From: an uncultured Clostridia bacterium
GTDB lineage: Bacteria; Bacillota; Clostridia; Christensenellales; Borkfalkiaceae
Length of the DNA: 9,277 bases
Assembly: GCA_944372565.1 (NCBI GenBank)
Contig: CALVZR010000037.1
Span: 1 to 9,277, forward strand
Direction: 5' to 3'
Part shown: positions 1 through 6,422 of the stretch, one piece after another
Numbering within the stretch: position 1 is the first letter of the stretch
How the letters are laid out: the number at the start of each line of letters is the position of its first letter
Made by a program: the position numbers and the translations under genes
Notes under the pieces: generated by a model
Told to the model about the DNA's origin: nothing
The model's database searches: none
Seen by the model: only the letters and a program-made list of their open reading frames with translations

Positions 1-664
1 TGTCTTTGAAGGGGGCGAACCAGTCGAGCACGCGCGCGGAATCTTCGGTGTTCTGCGGCAGAACGAGGTGCCTCACGACGGTGCCCGCCCGCATCAGCCC
101 GCCCGCGCCGAACGCGAGCGGCTTTGCAAACGTAAATTCCGCCGGGGCGGGGGCGTAGGCGGAATAATCCTCCTTTCCCGAATAGCGTTTCGCCGTTTCG
201 GGGGAGCAGTATTGCACGTCCGTGAGGTAGATATCCACATAACGGTCTATAAAGGAAAGCGTTTCCTTCGTTTCGTAGCCGTGCGTGTTCCACACCACGG
301 GCACGCGGGGGCGGTAAAGTCCGAGAGCCTCCGCGATGCGGCGGGCGTAGTGCGTGGGGGTGACGAGGTTGATGTTGTGCGCGCCCCGCGCCTCGAGCCA
401 GCGGAAAATATCCGCCAGCTCTTCGGGGGAAACTGCCTTGCCCCGCATCGCGCGGGAAACTTCGTAGTTCTGGCAGAACACGCATTTTAAGGAACACCCG
501 CAGAAAAACACCGTGCCGCTGCCGTTCTTGCCGCTTAAAACGGGCTCTTCAAAGGGGTGAAGGGAAACTTTCGCGATGCGGATTTCGTCCGTAACGCCGC
601 AAACGCCCGCAGATGCGGAGCGGTCCGCATTGCAGGCGTTCGGGCAAAGATTGCATTTTTCCAT
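1..664 (-). CDS. Radical SAM protein, PflX / pyruvate formate-lyase-activating-enzyme-like (3' end off the window)
   Basis: The first 221 codons are visible; the C-terminus lies beyond the left edge. The radical SAM cluster motif CxxxCxxC is at C57, C61 and C64 (CSLKCVFC), so the protein should bind a [4Fe-4S] cluster and cleave S-adenosylmethionine. A second cysteine set at the N-terminus (C4, C7, C11, C22, in the setting CNLCPNAC) matches the PflX-like family (COG1313), whose members resemble pyruvate formate-lyase activase but mostly have no known substrate. Family proteins are about 290-300 residues as I recall, so roughly 75 are missing. The ATG is chosen because it sits just before the conserved CxxCPxxC motif. 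It lies 2 nt after the stop of the upstream ABC gene (TAA-CA-ATG) with no convincing Shine-Dalgarno, so translation is probably coupled. Family call is firm; substrate and link to the exporter are unknown. Confidence 0.88.
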   Translation of the reverse strand, partial: MEKCNLCPNACNADRSASAGVCGVTDEIRIAKVSLHPFEEPVLSGKNGSGTVFFCGCSLKCVFCQNYEVSRAMRGKAVSPEELADIFRWLEARGAHNINLVTPTHYARRIAEALGLYRPRVPVVWNTHGYETKETLSFIDRYVDIYLTDVQYCSPETAKRYSGKEDYSAYAPAPAEFTFAKPLAFGAGGLMRAGTVVRHLVLPQNTEDSARVLDWFAPFKD

Positions 665-666
665 TG

Positions 667-2640
667 TTATTCGAGTTCGAACGCGCCCGTATAGAGCTGG
701 TAATACACTCCCTGCTGGGCGATGAGCTGATCGTGCGTGCCGCGCTCGATGATGCGGCCGTGATCGAGCACCATAATGACGTCGGAATTCTGCACGGTGG
801 ACAGCCTGTGCGCAATGACGAACACCGTGCGCCCTTCCATCAGCATATCTGTGCCGCGCTGTACCAGCGCTTCGGTGTGCGTGTCGATGGAGGAGGTCGC
901 CTCGTCCATAATCATCACGGGCGCGTCCTTCACCGCCGCGCGGGCGATGGAGAGGAGCTGCCGCTGTCCCTGCGAGAGGTTGGCACCGTCCCCCGTCAGC
1001 ATGGTGTTGTACCCTTCGGGCAACCGCGTGATAAAGTCGTGCGCGTTCGCAAGTTTTGCCGCCGCAATGCACTCTTCGTCCGTCGCGTCCAGCTTGCCGT
1101 AGCGGATGTTGTCCATCACCGTTCCCGTGAACAGGTTGGTATCCTGCAATACCATGCCCAGCGAGCGGCGGAGATCGCCTTTTTTGATCTTGTTGATGTT
1201 GATGCCGTCGTAGCGGATCTTGCCGTCCGCGATGTCGTAGAAACGGTTGATGAGGTTGGTGATGGTGGTTTTGCCCGCGCCCGTCGCGCCCACGAAGGCG
1301 ACCTTCTGCCCGGGCTTGGCGTAGAGCGTAACGTCGTGCAGCACGATCTTTTCGGGAACGTAGCCGAAATCCACGCCGAACATACGGATATCGCCTTTGA
1401 GTTCGGTGTAGGTCACGGTGCCGTCCGCCTTATGCGGGTGCCGCCACGCCCATTTGCCCGTGCGTTTTTCGCTTTCGGCAATGTTGCCGTTCTCGTCGAT
1501 TTCCGCGTTGACCAAGGTAACGTAACCTTCGTCCGTTTCGGGCTTTTCGTCCATCAGTTCGAACACGCGGTCCGCGCCCGCAAGGCCCATCACGACCGAG
1601 TTGACCTGCTGCGACATGTTGGAGATGTTGTTCGTGAACTGCCTGCTCATCGAGAGGAAGGAAACGATGATGCCGATATATGCCGCCGCCGGCAGCGCGT
1701 CGAACCCGTGCTGGATGCTGAGGTTGGGCAGTTCGTTGATCGCCATCAGCCCGCCGAGGAAGGCGACGACGACGTAGAGGAGGTTGCCGATGTTCACCAT
1801 GATGGGCATCAGGATGTTCGCAAAGGTGTTCGCGGTGCAGGAATCGGCAAAGAGGTCTTCGTTGATGGCGTCGAACTTCTTTTCGGCTTCTTCTTCGTGG
1901 CAGAACACTTTCACGACTTTCTGCCCGTGCATCATCTCTTCGATGAAACCTTCGGTTTTGCCGAGCGCCATCTGCTGTTTTAAGAAGTATTTCCCCGAAT
2001 TGCCTCCCACCTTCTTGGTGACGAGGAACATGAAGAACACGCCCACGAACACCACGAGAGAGAGCCAGATGCTGTAATAGAACATGATGCACAGCAGGAA
2101 CACGAGCATCGTGCACGCCTGGAACAGATTGGGGATGCTCTGCGCCACGAGCTGACGCACCGCGTCCACGTCGTTGGTGTAGTGGCTCATGATGTCGCCG
2201 TGGGTGTGCGTATCGAAGTATTTGATGGGCAACCGCTGCATGCCGTCGAACAGGTCGGTCCTGAGCTGATGCAGGAATGACTGCGTTACCTTCGCCATCA
2301 GCTGGGTGTAGGTGGTGTTTGCGGCGATGCCGAACACGTAAATGCAGATCATCGTGAGGATGATGCGCAAAAGCTGCGGATAAACCGCGGACCAAGCCGC
2401 GGCGGATCCCTGCGTTTCCGCCAGGTCCACGCCTTCGCTGATCACGCCCACCATATTGTTGAGGAACACCGGCGCGGCGGCGTTGGAAACCGCCGTTAAG
2501 ATCAGGCACAAAAAAACCGTGAGCATGGCGGCTTTATGGTATTTGAACAGATACTTCATCAGCCGTCCGAAGGTGCCTTTTTTCGCCCTTCTCTGCGGCG
2601 CGCCCTTGCCGCCGCGCATAGACATGTTCGGTTTAGGCAT
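667..2640 (-). CDS. ABC exporter half-transporter, catalytic-site subunit of a heterodimer
   Basis: A 657-residue fused membrane and ATPase subunit of the multidrug/lipid exporter type. Six membrane segments lie near residues 37-67, 90-114, 172-192, 193-207, 276-301 and 318-335. The ATPase domain has Walker A GATGAGKT (451-458), a signature motif altered to LSQGQ (555-559), Walker B with catalytic Glu (D579, E580) and switch His H611, so its own ATP site keeps the catalytic residues. It is longer than the usual 580-600 residues because of a basic N-terminal tail (about 30 residues) and an extra stretch of about 45-50 residues between membrane and ATPase domains (about 368-415, containing WAWRHPH). 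Start: a GTG at 2649 is also in frame, but it overlaps the GGAGG itself. ATG 2640 lies 8 nt after GGAGG and is preferred. It overlaps the upstream ABC gene by 8 nt (ATGCCTAA). Substrate unknown; the linked TetR suggests a toxic compound. Confidence 0.93.
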   Translation of the reverse strand: MPKPNMSMRGGKGAPQRRAKKGTFGRLMKYLFKYHKAAMLTVFLCLILTAVSNAAAPVFLNNMVGVISEGVDLAETQGSAAAWSAVYPQLLRIILTMICIYVFGIAANTTYTQLMAKVTQSFLHQLRTDLFDGMQRLPIKYFDTHTHGDIMSHYTNDVDAVRQLVAQSIPNLFQACTMLVFLLCIMFYYSIWLSLVVFVGVFFMFLVTKKVGGNSGKYFLKQQMALGKTEGFIEEMMHGQKVVKVFCHEEEAEKKFDAINEDLFADSCTANTFANILMPIMVNIGNLLYVVVAFLGGLMAINELPNLSIQHGFDALPAAAYIGIIVSFLSMSRQFTNNISNMSQQVNSVVMGLAGADRVFELMDEKPETDEGYVTLVNAEIDENGNIAESEKRTGKWAWRHPHKADGTVTYTELKGDIRMFGVDFGYVPEKIVLHDVTLYAKPGQKVAFVGATGAGKTTITNLINRFYDIADGKIRYDGININKIKKGDLRRSLGMVLQDTNLFTGTVMDNIRYGKLDATDEECIAAAKLANAHDFITRLPEGYNTMLTGDGANLSQGQRQLLSIARAAVKDAPVMIMDEATSSIDTHTEALVQRGTDMLMEGRTVFVIAHRLSTVQNSDVIMVLDHGRIIERGTHDQLIAQQGVYYQLYTGAFELE

Positions 2641-4375
2641 TTTCTTCACCTCCTCTGTGCTGGGTGTTGTAAAGATCGCGGTAGATCTCGTTGTTTTTCA
2701 GAAGTTCCTCGTGCGTGCCGATCGCGTCGATCTCGCCGTTGTTCATGATGATGATCTTATCCGCGTCCTGCACGGAGGCGACGCGCTGGGCGATGATGAT
2801 CTTGGTGGTATCGGGGATCTCCTCGCGGAAGGCCTTCCGGATGAGGGCGTCCGTTTTGGTGTCCACCGCCGAAGTGGAATCGTCCAAGATAAGCACTTTG
2901 GGCTTTTTGAGCAGGGCGCGGGCTATGCAAAGCCGCTGTTTCTGTCCGCCCGACACGTTGGTGCCGCCCTGTTCGATATAGGTATCGTATTTATCGGGCA
3001 GACCCTGAATAAATTCGTCCGCCTGCGCGAGCTTGCAAACGCGCACCATCTCCTCGTCGGTCGCTTCCTTGTCGCCCCAGCGGAGGTTTTCCTTGATGGT
3101 GCCGGAAAAGAGCACGTTCTTCTGCAAAACGACCGAGATCTGGTTGCGCAGCGTTTCGAGGTCGTATTTTCTCACGTCGTGCCCGCCCACGAAAACGGTG
3201 CCTTCGGTCGCGTCGTACAGCCGCGGGATGAGGTTTACGAGGCTGGTTTTGGAACTTCCCGTATCGCCTAAAATGCCGATCGTTTCGCCCGAACGGATAA
3301 CAAGGTCTATGTCTTTGAGCGCGAATTTTTCCGCCGTTTCGGAGTATTTGAAACTCACGTGGTCGAACACGATCTCGCCGTTTTCCACGTCCGTGAGGGC
3401 GTTTTCGGGGCTTTTCAGGCTGCTTTCTTCGGTGAGCACTTCGCAGATACGCCGCGCGGAAGCGGCGGACATCGTGATCATCGCCACCACCATGGAAAGC
3501 ATCATCATGCTCATCAGACACATGGTGGAATAGTTGATCATCGCCTGTAAGTTTTCCACGTTGAAAGCACTGCCGGAGGTCTCTACGGCGAGGCGCGCGC
3601 CGAAGTAGGCAACGATTAGCATAACGATGTACATGCAAAGCTGCATGAGGGGGGTGTTGAGGGCGAGCAGGCGCTCCGCCTTCGTGAAATCCGCCCGCAC
3701 GTTGTCCGAAGTTTTTCTGAATTTATCGGATTCGTAATCTTCGCGCACGTAAGCCTTCACCACGCGCATTGCCTTCACGTTCTCCTGCACGGATTCGTTC
3801 ATCGCGTCGTACTTTTTGAAGATGCGGTTGAAAAACGGCACCGCCTTGGAGATGATGAGAATGAGCCCCCCGATGAGCACGGGCAGCACGATCACGAAGA
3901 TCCACGCCAGCCGCGGGCTCATGATGAACGCCATGATGATGGAAAAGATGAACATCAACGGGCTTCTGATCGCCACGCGGATGACCATCATGTAGGACAT
4001 CTGCACGTTGGTTACGTCGGTCGTCAGCCTCGTCACGAGGCTGGAAGAGGAAAATTTGTCGATGTTCGCGAAAGAAAAGGTCTGCACCTTGTAATAAAGG
4101 TCTTTCCTTAAATTTTTCGCAAATCCGCACGAAGCGCGCGCGCAGGCTTTGCCGCTGAGCGTTCCGAAAACGAGCGCGAGAACGGCAAGCGCCACCAGCA
4201 CGCCGCCCACCCAGAAGACCCGCGTTATATCGGATTCCCGGATGGCGGTGATGAGCGCCGCGGTAACGAAGGGGATAAGCACTTCGAGCACGACCTCCAC
4301 GGTTACGTAGAGCGGCGTGAGGATCGAATCCCGCTTGTATTCGCGGACCGATTTCGACAGCTGTTTGATAACCAT
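2633..4375 (-). CDS. ABC exporter half-transporter, degenerate-site subunit of a heterodimer
   Basis: A 580-residue half-transporter with six membrane segments (about 18-45, 52-72, 130-153, 156-178, 242-264, 283-305) followed by an ATPase domain. Walker A is GDTGSSKTS (370-378), with Ser where the second Gly of GSGK normally sits. The Q-loop is Q418 and the signature VSGGQ is intact (474-478). Walker B reads LILDD, with D498 followed by D499 where catalytic Glu is expected, and the switch His is Gln (Q530, in IIAQR). Known heterodimeric exporters such as TM287/288 have one subunit with these changes, forming a non-hydrolysing site with the partner's altered signature. The partner here has LSQGQ, which fits. 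The start ATG has AGGAGG 5 nt upstream and lies 15 nt after the TetR stop. The two subunits are inferred to pair at the membrane. Transported substrate cannot be read from sequence. Confidence 0.93.
   Translation of the reverse strand: MVIKQLSKSVREYKRDSILTPLYVTVEVVLEVLIPFVTAALITAIRESDITRVFWVGGVLVALAVLALVFGTLSGKACARASCGFAKNLRKDLYYKVQTFSFANIDKFSSSSLVTRLTTDVTNVQMSYMMVIRVAIRSPLMFIFSIIMAFIMSPRLAWIFVIVLPVLIGGLILIISKAVPFFNRIFKKYDAMNESVQENVKAMRVVKAYVREDYESDKFRKTSDNVRADFTKAERLLALNTPLMQLCMYIVMLIVAYFGARLAVETSGSAFNVENLQAMINYSTMCLMSMMMLSMVVAMITMSAASARRICEVLTEESSLKSPENALTDVENGEIVFDHVSFKYSETAEKFALKDIDLVIRSGETIGILGDTGSSKTSLVNLIPRLYDATEGTVFVGGHDVRKYDLETLRNQISVVLQKNVLFSGTIKENLRWGDKEATDEEMVRVCKLAQADEFIQGLPDKYDTYIEQGGTNVSGGQKQRLCIARALLKKPKVLILDDSTSAVDTKTDALIRKAFREEIPDTTKIIIAQRVASVQDADKIIIMNNGEIDAIGTHEELLKNNEIYRDLYNTQHRGGEENA
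2649..2653 (-). promoter_or_regulatory. Ribosome-binding site that decides the start of the second ABC subunit
   Basis: GGAGG reads on the minus strand, inside the end of the upstream ABC gene. An in-frame GTG at 2647-2649 shares its first base with this site and so cannot be served by it. The ATG at 2638-2640 is 8 nt downstream, a normal spacing. This favours the 657-residue product over the 660-residue one. Confidence 0.75.
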
Positions 4376-4390
4376 TGTAGCCTCCTGTGT

Positions 4391-4996
4391 TTATTTTGTA
4401 AAGATATCGATCATAAAATCTATGTTGGGACCGGGGAGCATCTCTTCCGATTCCGGCATGAGAACTTTATTTAAAGTGTATCCCTGTATAAAGGAAAGAA
4501 GCGTGGCGCAGCAGAGTTCGGGCGAATGTTTTGCGGGAAATTCGCCCGATTCCTGCGCTTTTTTGAAAAACGCGGTTACGGGAACGGCGAACGGGCGTTC
4601 GCCCAAAGAACCCCGTTCTCCCGCGCTGCTTTGCAGAAAGCGGCGGGAAAGAAAAAAGAAAAAGGTATAGGCGAAGTTTTCGCCGGAATATATTTTATGG
4701 AGCATGAAGGAGAGAAAATTCCTCAGCCGTTCGGTAAAGGACAGGCTTTCGTCGCCGAGATAGGTTTTCACCTTTTCCAGAGAATCCCTTCCGCTTTTTT
4801 TCACGATCTCGCCGAAGATCTCCTGTTTGTTCTTGAAATAGTGGTAAAACAGCCCGTGGGAACATTCCGCTTTTCGGGCGATATCGTCCACGGTGGCGTT
4901 TTCGTACCCCTTTTCGCAGAACACTTTCAGACCCGCCGTTACGATGCGTTCCCGGCTGGCGGCGGATTCTTCGCTTTGCGTTTCCGCTCTGGGCAT
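4391..4996 (-). CDS. TetR/AcrR-family transcriptional regulator
   Basis: A 201-residue protein, typical length for the family. The N-terminal DNA-binding domain covers about residues 15-62, with the classic TetR order: helix 1 around RERIVTAGLKVF, helix-turn-helix around VDDIARKAECSHGLFYHYF, then NKQEIF. The C-terminal part (about 70-201) is variable, as expected for a ligand-binding and dimerisation domain, and gives no hint of the ligand. Two Cys (C27, C45) lie in the DNA-binding domain, C45 in the recognition helix region. The start ATG has GGAGG 7 nt upstream. It is the first gene of the exporter operon, with a perfect inverted repeat between its promoter and its ribosome-binding site, so autorepression of the whole operon with release by an exported compound is the likely mode. 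That mode is inferred from position and family behaviour. Confidence 0.93.
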   Translation of the reverse strand: MPRAETQSEESAASRERIVTAGLKVFCEKGYENATVDDIARKAECSHGLFYHYFKNKQEIFGEIVKKSGRDSLEKVKTYLGDESLSFTERLRNFLSFMLHKIYSGENFAYTFFFFLSRRFLQSSAGERGSLGERPFAVPVTAFFKKAQESGEFPAKHSPELCCATLLSFIQGYTLNKVLMPESEEMLPGPNIDFMIDIFTK

Positions 4997-5012
4997 CCTT
5001 CTTCCTCCTTTG

Positions 5013-5032
5013 CGTTGACGAAAACGTCAACG
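5013..5032 (-). promoter_or_regulatory. Probable TetR operator: perfect 8-bp inverted repeat with 4-nt spacer
   Basis: Arms CGTTGACG and CGTCAACG are separated by AAAA (TTTT on the transcribed strand). The repeat starts 14 nt past the -10 box, so it covers about +8 to +28 of the TetR transcript, a typical position for a TetR autorepressor operator. In RNA it would also form an 8-bp stem with a UUUU loop just before the Shine-Dalgarno. Confidence 0.72.
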
Positions 5033-5046
5033 GGATATCTTTACCG

Positions 5047-5075
5047 ATTATACTGTAAATAAAAATCCGTGTCAA
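5047..5075 (-). promoter_or_regulatory. Consensus housekeeping promoter of the TetR-exporter operon
   Basis: On the minus strand the -35 TTGACA (5070-5075) and -10 TATAAT (5047-5052) are both perfect consensus and are separated by exactly 17 nt. Transcription would start near 5040, leaving a leader of about 44 nt. A/T tracts lie upstream on the minus strand (about 5080-5104) and could act as an UP element. A promoter this strong implies tight repression, which fits the adjacent operator. Confidence 0.88.
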
Positions 5076-5106
5076 CCGAAAAAAGGGGGGCTGAAAAAAT
5101 TTTTCG

Positions 5107-5118
5107 CGCACGCGTGCG
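5107..5118. other. GC-rich 12-bp perfect palindrome between divergent promoters
   Basis: CGCACGCGTGCG reads the same on both strands. It is flanked by a second imperfect pairing, TTCGCGC (5103-5109) with GCGCGAA (5121-5127). It lies upstream of both -35 boxes, about 32 nt from the TetR one and 53 nt from the metK one. It could bind a dimeric regulator or be chance in GC-rich sequence. No gene end is close enough for it to serve as a terminator. Confidence 0.4.
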
Positions 5119-5171
5119 GCGCGCGAATTTTGCCGAAGGCGGGAAGAGGGCGGGCAAAAACGGGAAAACGA

Positions 5172-5200
5172 TTGACTTTGCCGCGCAAATGGATTATACT
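5172..5200 (+). promoter_or_regulatory. Housekeeping promoter of metK-comF-secA
   Basis: -35 TTGACT (5172-5177) and -10 TATACT (5195-5200) are separated by 17 nt, each with one mismatch from consensus. Transcription would start around 5206-5208, giving a short metK leader of about 55 nt. No other strong promoter is seen before comF or secA. Confidence 0.82.
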
Positions 5201-5205
5201 ATAAC

Positions 5206-5249
5206 CCGTATGCAACCTGCGCGCCAAGGCGCGCTTTTCGGATACGGAG
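5206..5249 (+). promoter_or_regulatory. metK leader: nested hairpins overlapping the Shine-Dalgarno
   Basis: Two perfect complementary pairs are nested. The inner stem is GCGCGCC (5219-5225) with GGCGCGC (5228-5234), followed by TTTT. The outer stem is CCGTAT (5206-5211) with ATACGG (5242-5247). The outer right arm includes the first two bases of the GGAG Shine-Dalgarno (5246-5249), which lies 12 nt before the metK ATG. The left outer arm begins at the predicted transcript start. The fold could lower ribosome access, and the inner stem plus T4 resembles a weak attenuator. It is too short for a SAM-I riboswitch, and I do not recognise another SAM-sensing class. Structure is seen; regulation is inferred. 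Confidence 0.5.
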
Positions 5250-5261
5250 ATTTTTTACGAG

Positions 5262-6422
5262 ATGAAGAGAATTTTTACCAGCGAAAGCATAACGGAAGGG
5301 CATCCCGATAAGGTGTGCGACAGGACGGCGGACGCCGTTCTGGACGCCGTCCTTGCGCAGGATCCTTACGCGCGCGTCGCGTGCGAGTGCGCAGTAAAAG
5401 ACGATTATATGCTCATCATGGGCGAGATCAGCGCGGACGCGGAGATCGACGCGGAGAAGATCGCCCGCGAAAAGATACGGGGCATCGGCTATACCGACCC
5501 CGCGCTCGGCTTTTCCGCCGATACGTGCAAAATAGACGTGCGCCTCGGCCGCCAGAGCGGGGATATCGCCCTCGGCGTGGACGAAAAGAAGGTTGCGGAC
5601 AAGGCCGATTCGGTAGGCGCGGGGGATCAGGGGATGATGTACGGCTACGCCTGCCGCGAAACCGCGGAGATGATGCCCCTCGCGCTCATGCTTTCCCATA
5701 AACTGTGCAAGCGGCTGGAAGAGGCGAGAAAGAGCGGGCTTCTGCCTTATCTCCGCCCCGACGTGAAAGGGCAGGTGAGCGTGGAGTACGAAAACGGCGC
5801 TCCCCGCCGCATCACCGCGGTGGTGCTTTCCGCCCAGCATTCGCCCGCCGTTTCCGCGAAGCAGCTGCGCGAAGATCTCAAAAGAGAAGTGATCTTAAAA
5901 GTGCTCCCCGAAGAACTGCTCGACGGGGAAACGGCATATTACATCAACCCCACGGGGCGGTTCGAGATCGGCGGCCCGGCGGGGGATTCCGGCCTGACGG
6001 GCAGGAAGATCATCGTGGATACCTACGGCGGCAGGTGCCCGCACGGGGGCGGCTCGTTCAGCGGCAAAGACCCCACCAAGGTGGACCGCAGCGCGGCGTA
6101 TATGGCGAGATACATCGCCAAAAACGTGGTGGCGGCGGGACTGGCGGACGAGTGCGTGCTCGAAGTGGCGTACGCCATCGGCGTGGCGCGCCCCGTTTCG
6201 GTGTTCGCCGATACGCGCGGCACGGGGAAACTTTCCGACGAGAAGATTTCGGAGATCGTGCAGCGGGAATTCGACCTCCGCCCGTACTCCGTTATCGAAA
6301 CGCTGGGGCTGAGAAAACCGATCTACGAACCGACTTCGGTGTACGGGCATTTCGGCAAGCCGGGGCTGAGCTGGGAGAAAACCGACCGCGCCGAGGACCT
6401 GAAAAAATATCTCCGTGGCTGA
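5262..6422 (+). CDS. metK: S-adenosylmethionine synthase (methionine adenosyltransferase)
   Basis: A 386-residue full-length cytosolic enzyme that makes S-adenosylmethionine from methionine and ATP. The N-terminal ESITEGHPDK carries the ATP-site His and Asp (H14, D16). Signature 1 is GAGDQGMMYGYA (119-130). GRK at 247-249 and the motif GGGSFSGKDPTKVDRSAAY (262-280) hold the catalytic Arg and Lys residues. The fourth residue of that motif is Ser rather than the common Ala, which the family tolerates. Another departure from the usual wording is CDRTADAVLD at 19-28, where CDQISDAVLD is common. All key residues I can check are present, so it should be active. The ATG is set by the conserved start of the family and by a GGAG 12 nt upstream, a rather long spacing. 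It leads an apparent operon with comF and secA and is transcribed divergently from the TetR-exporter operon. It supplies the cofactor used by the radical SAM protein at the other end of the window, though a functional link is not shown. Confidence 0.97.
   Translation: MKRIFTSESITEGHPDKVCDRTADAVLDAVLAQDPYARVACECAVKDDYMLIMGEISADAEIDAEKIAREKIRGIGYTDPALGFSADTCKIDVRLGRQSGDIALGVDEKKVADKADSVGAGDQGMMYGYACRETAEMMPLALMLSHKLCKRLEEARKSGLLPYLRPDVKGQVSVEYENGAPRRITAVVLSAQHSPAVSAKQLREDLKREVILKVLPEELLDGETAYYINPTGRFEIGGPAGDSGLTGRKIIVDTYGGRCPHGGGSFSGKDPTKVDRSAAYMARYIAKNVVAAGLADECVLEVAYAIGVARPVSVFADTRGTGKLSDEKISEIVQREFDLRPYSVIETLGLRKPIYEPTSVYGHFGKPGLSWEKTDRAEDLKKYLRG

Noticed and set aside
613..1983. A 456-codon open frame on the plus strand across the exporter gene
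   Set aside because: It is antisense to a clear ABC ATPase, starts inside the radical SAM gene, and its product is rich in Arg, His and Val with no recognisable domain.
5013..5032. A -35 box (TTGACG) within the inverted repeat on the minus strand
   Set aside because: A matching -10 would fall in the TetR ribosome-binding site and none is visible; the exact consensus promoter just upstream is sufficient.
5219..5238. Intrinsic terminator before metK
   Set aside because: The hairpin has a 7-bp GC stem but a very tight AA turn and only four T residues, and it lies between the promoter and metK, so it is at most a weak attenuator.
5210..5311. A possible upstream open frame beginning at ATG 5210 and overlapping the metK start out of frame
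   Set aside because: The ATG is only a few bases from the predicted transcript start, has no Shine-Dalgarno, and the overlap with metK is best explained by chance; a leaderless peptide cannot be excluded.
6393..6396. GAGG as the comF ribosome-binding site
   Set aside because: It lies 18 nt before the GTG start, too far for normal use; coupling through the 8-nt overlap with metK is more likely.
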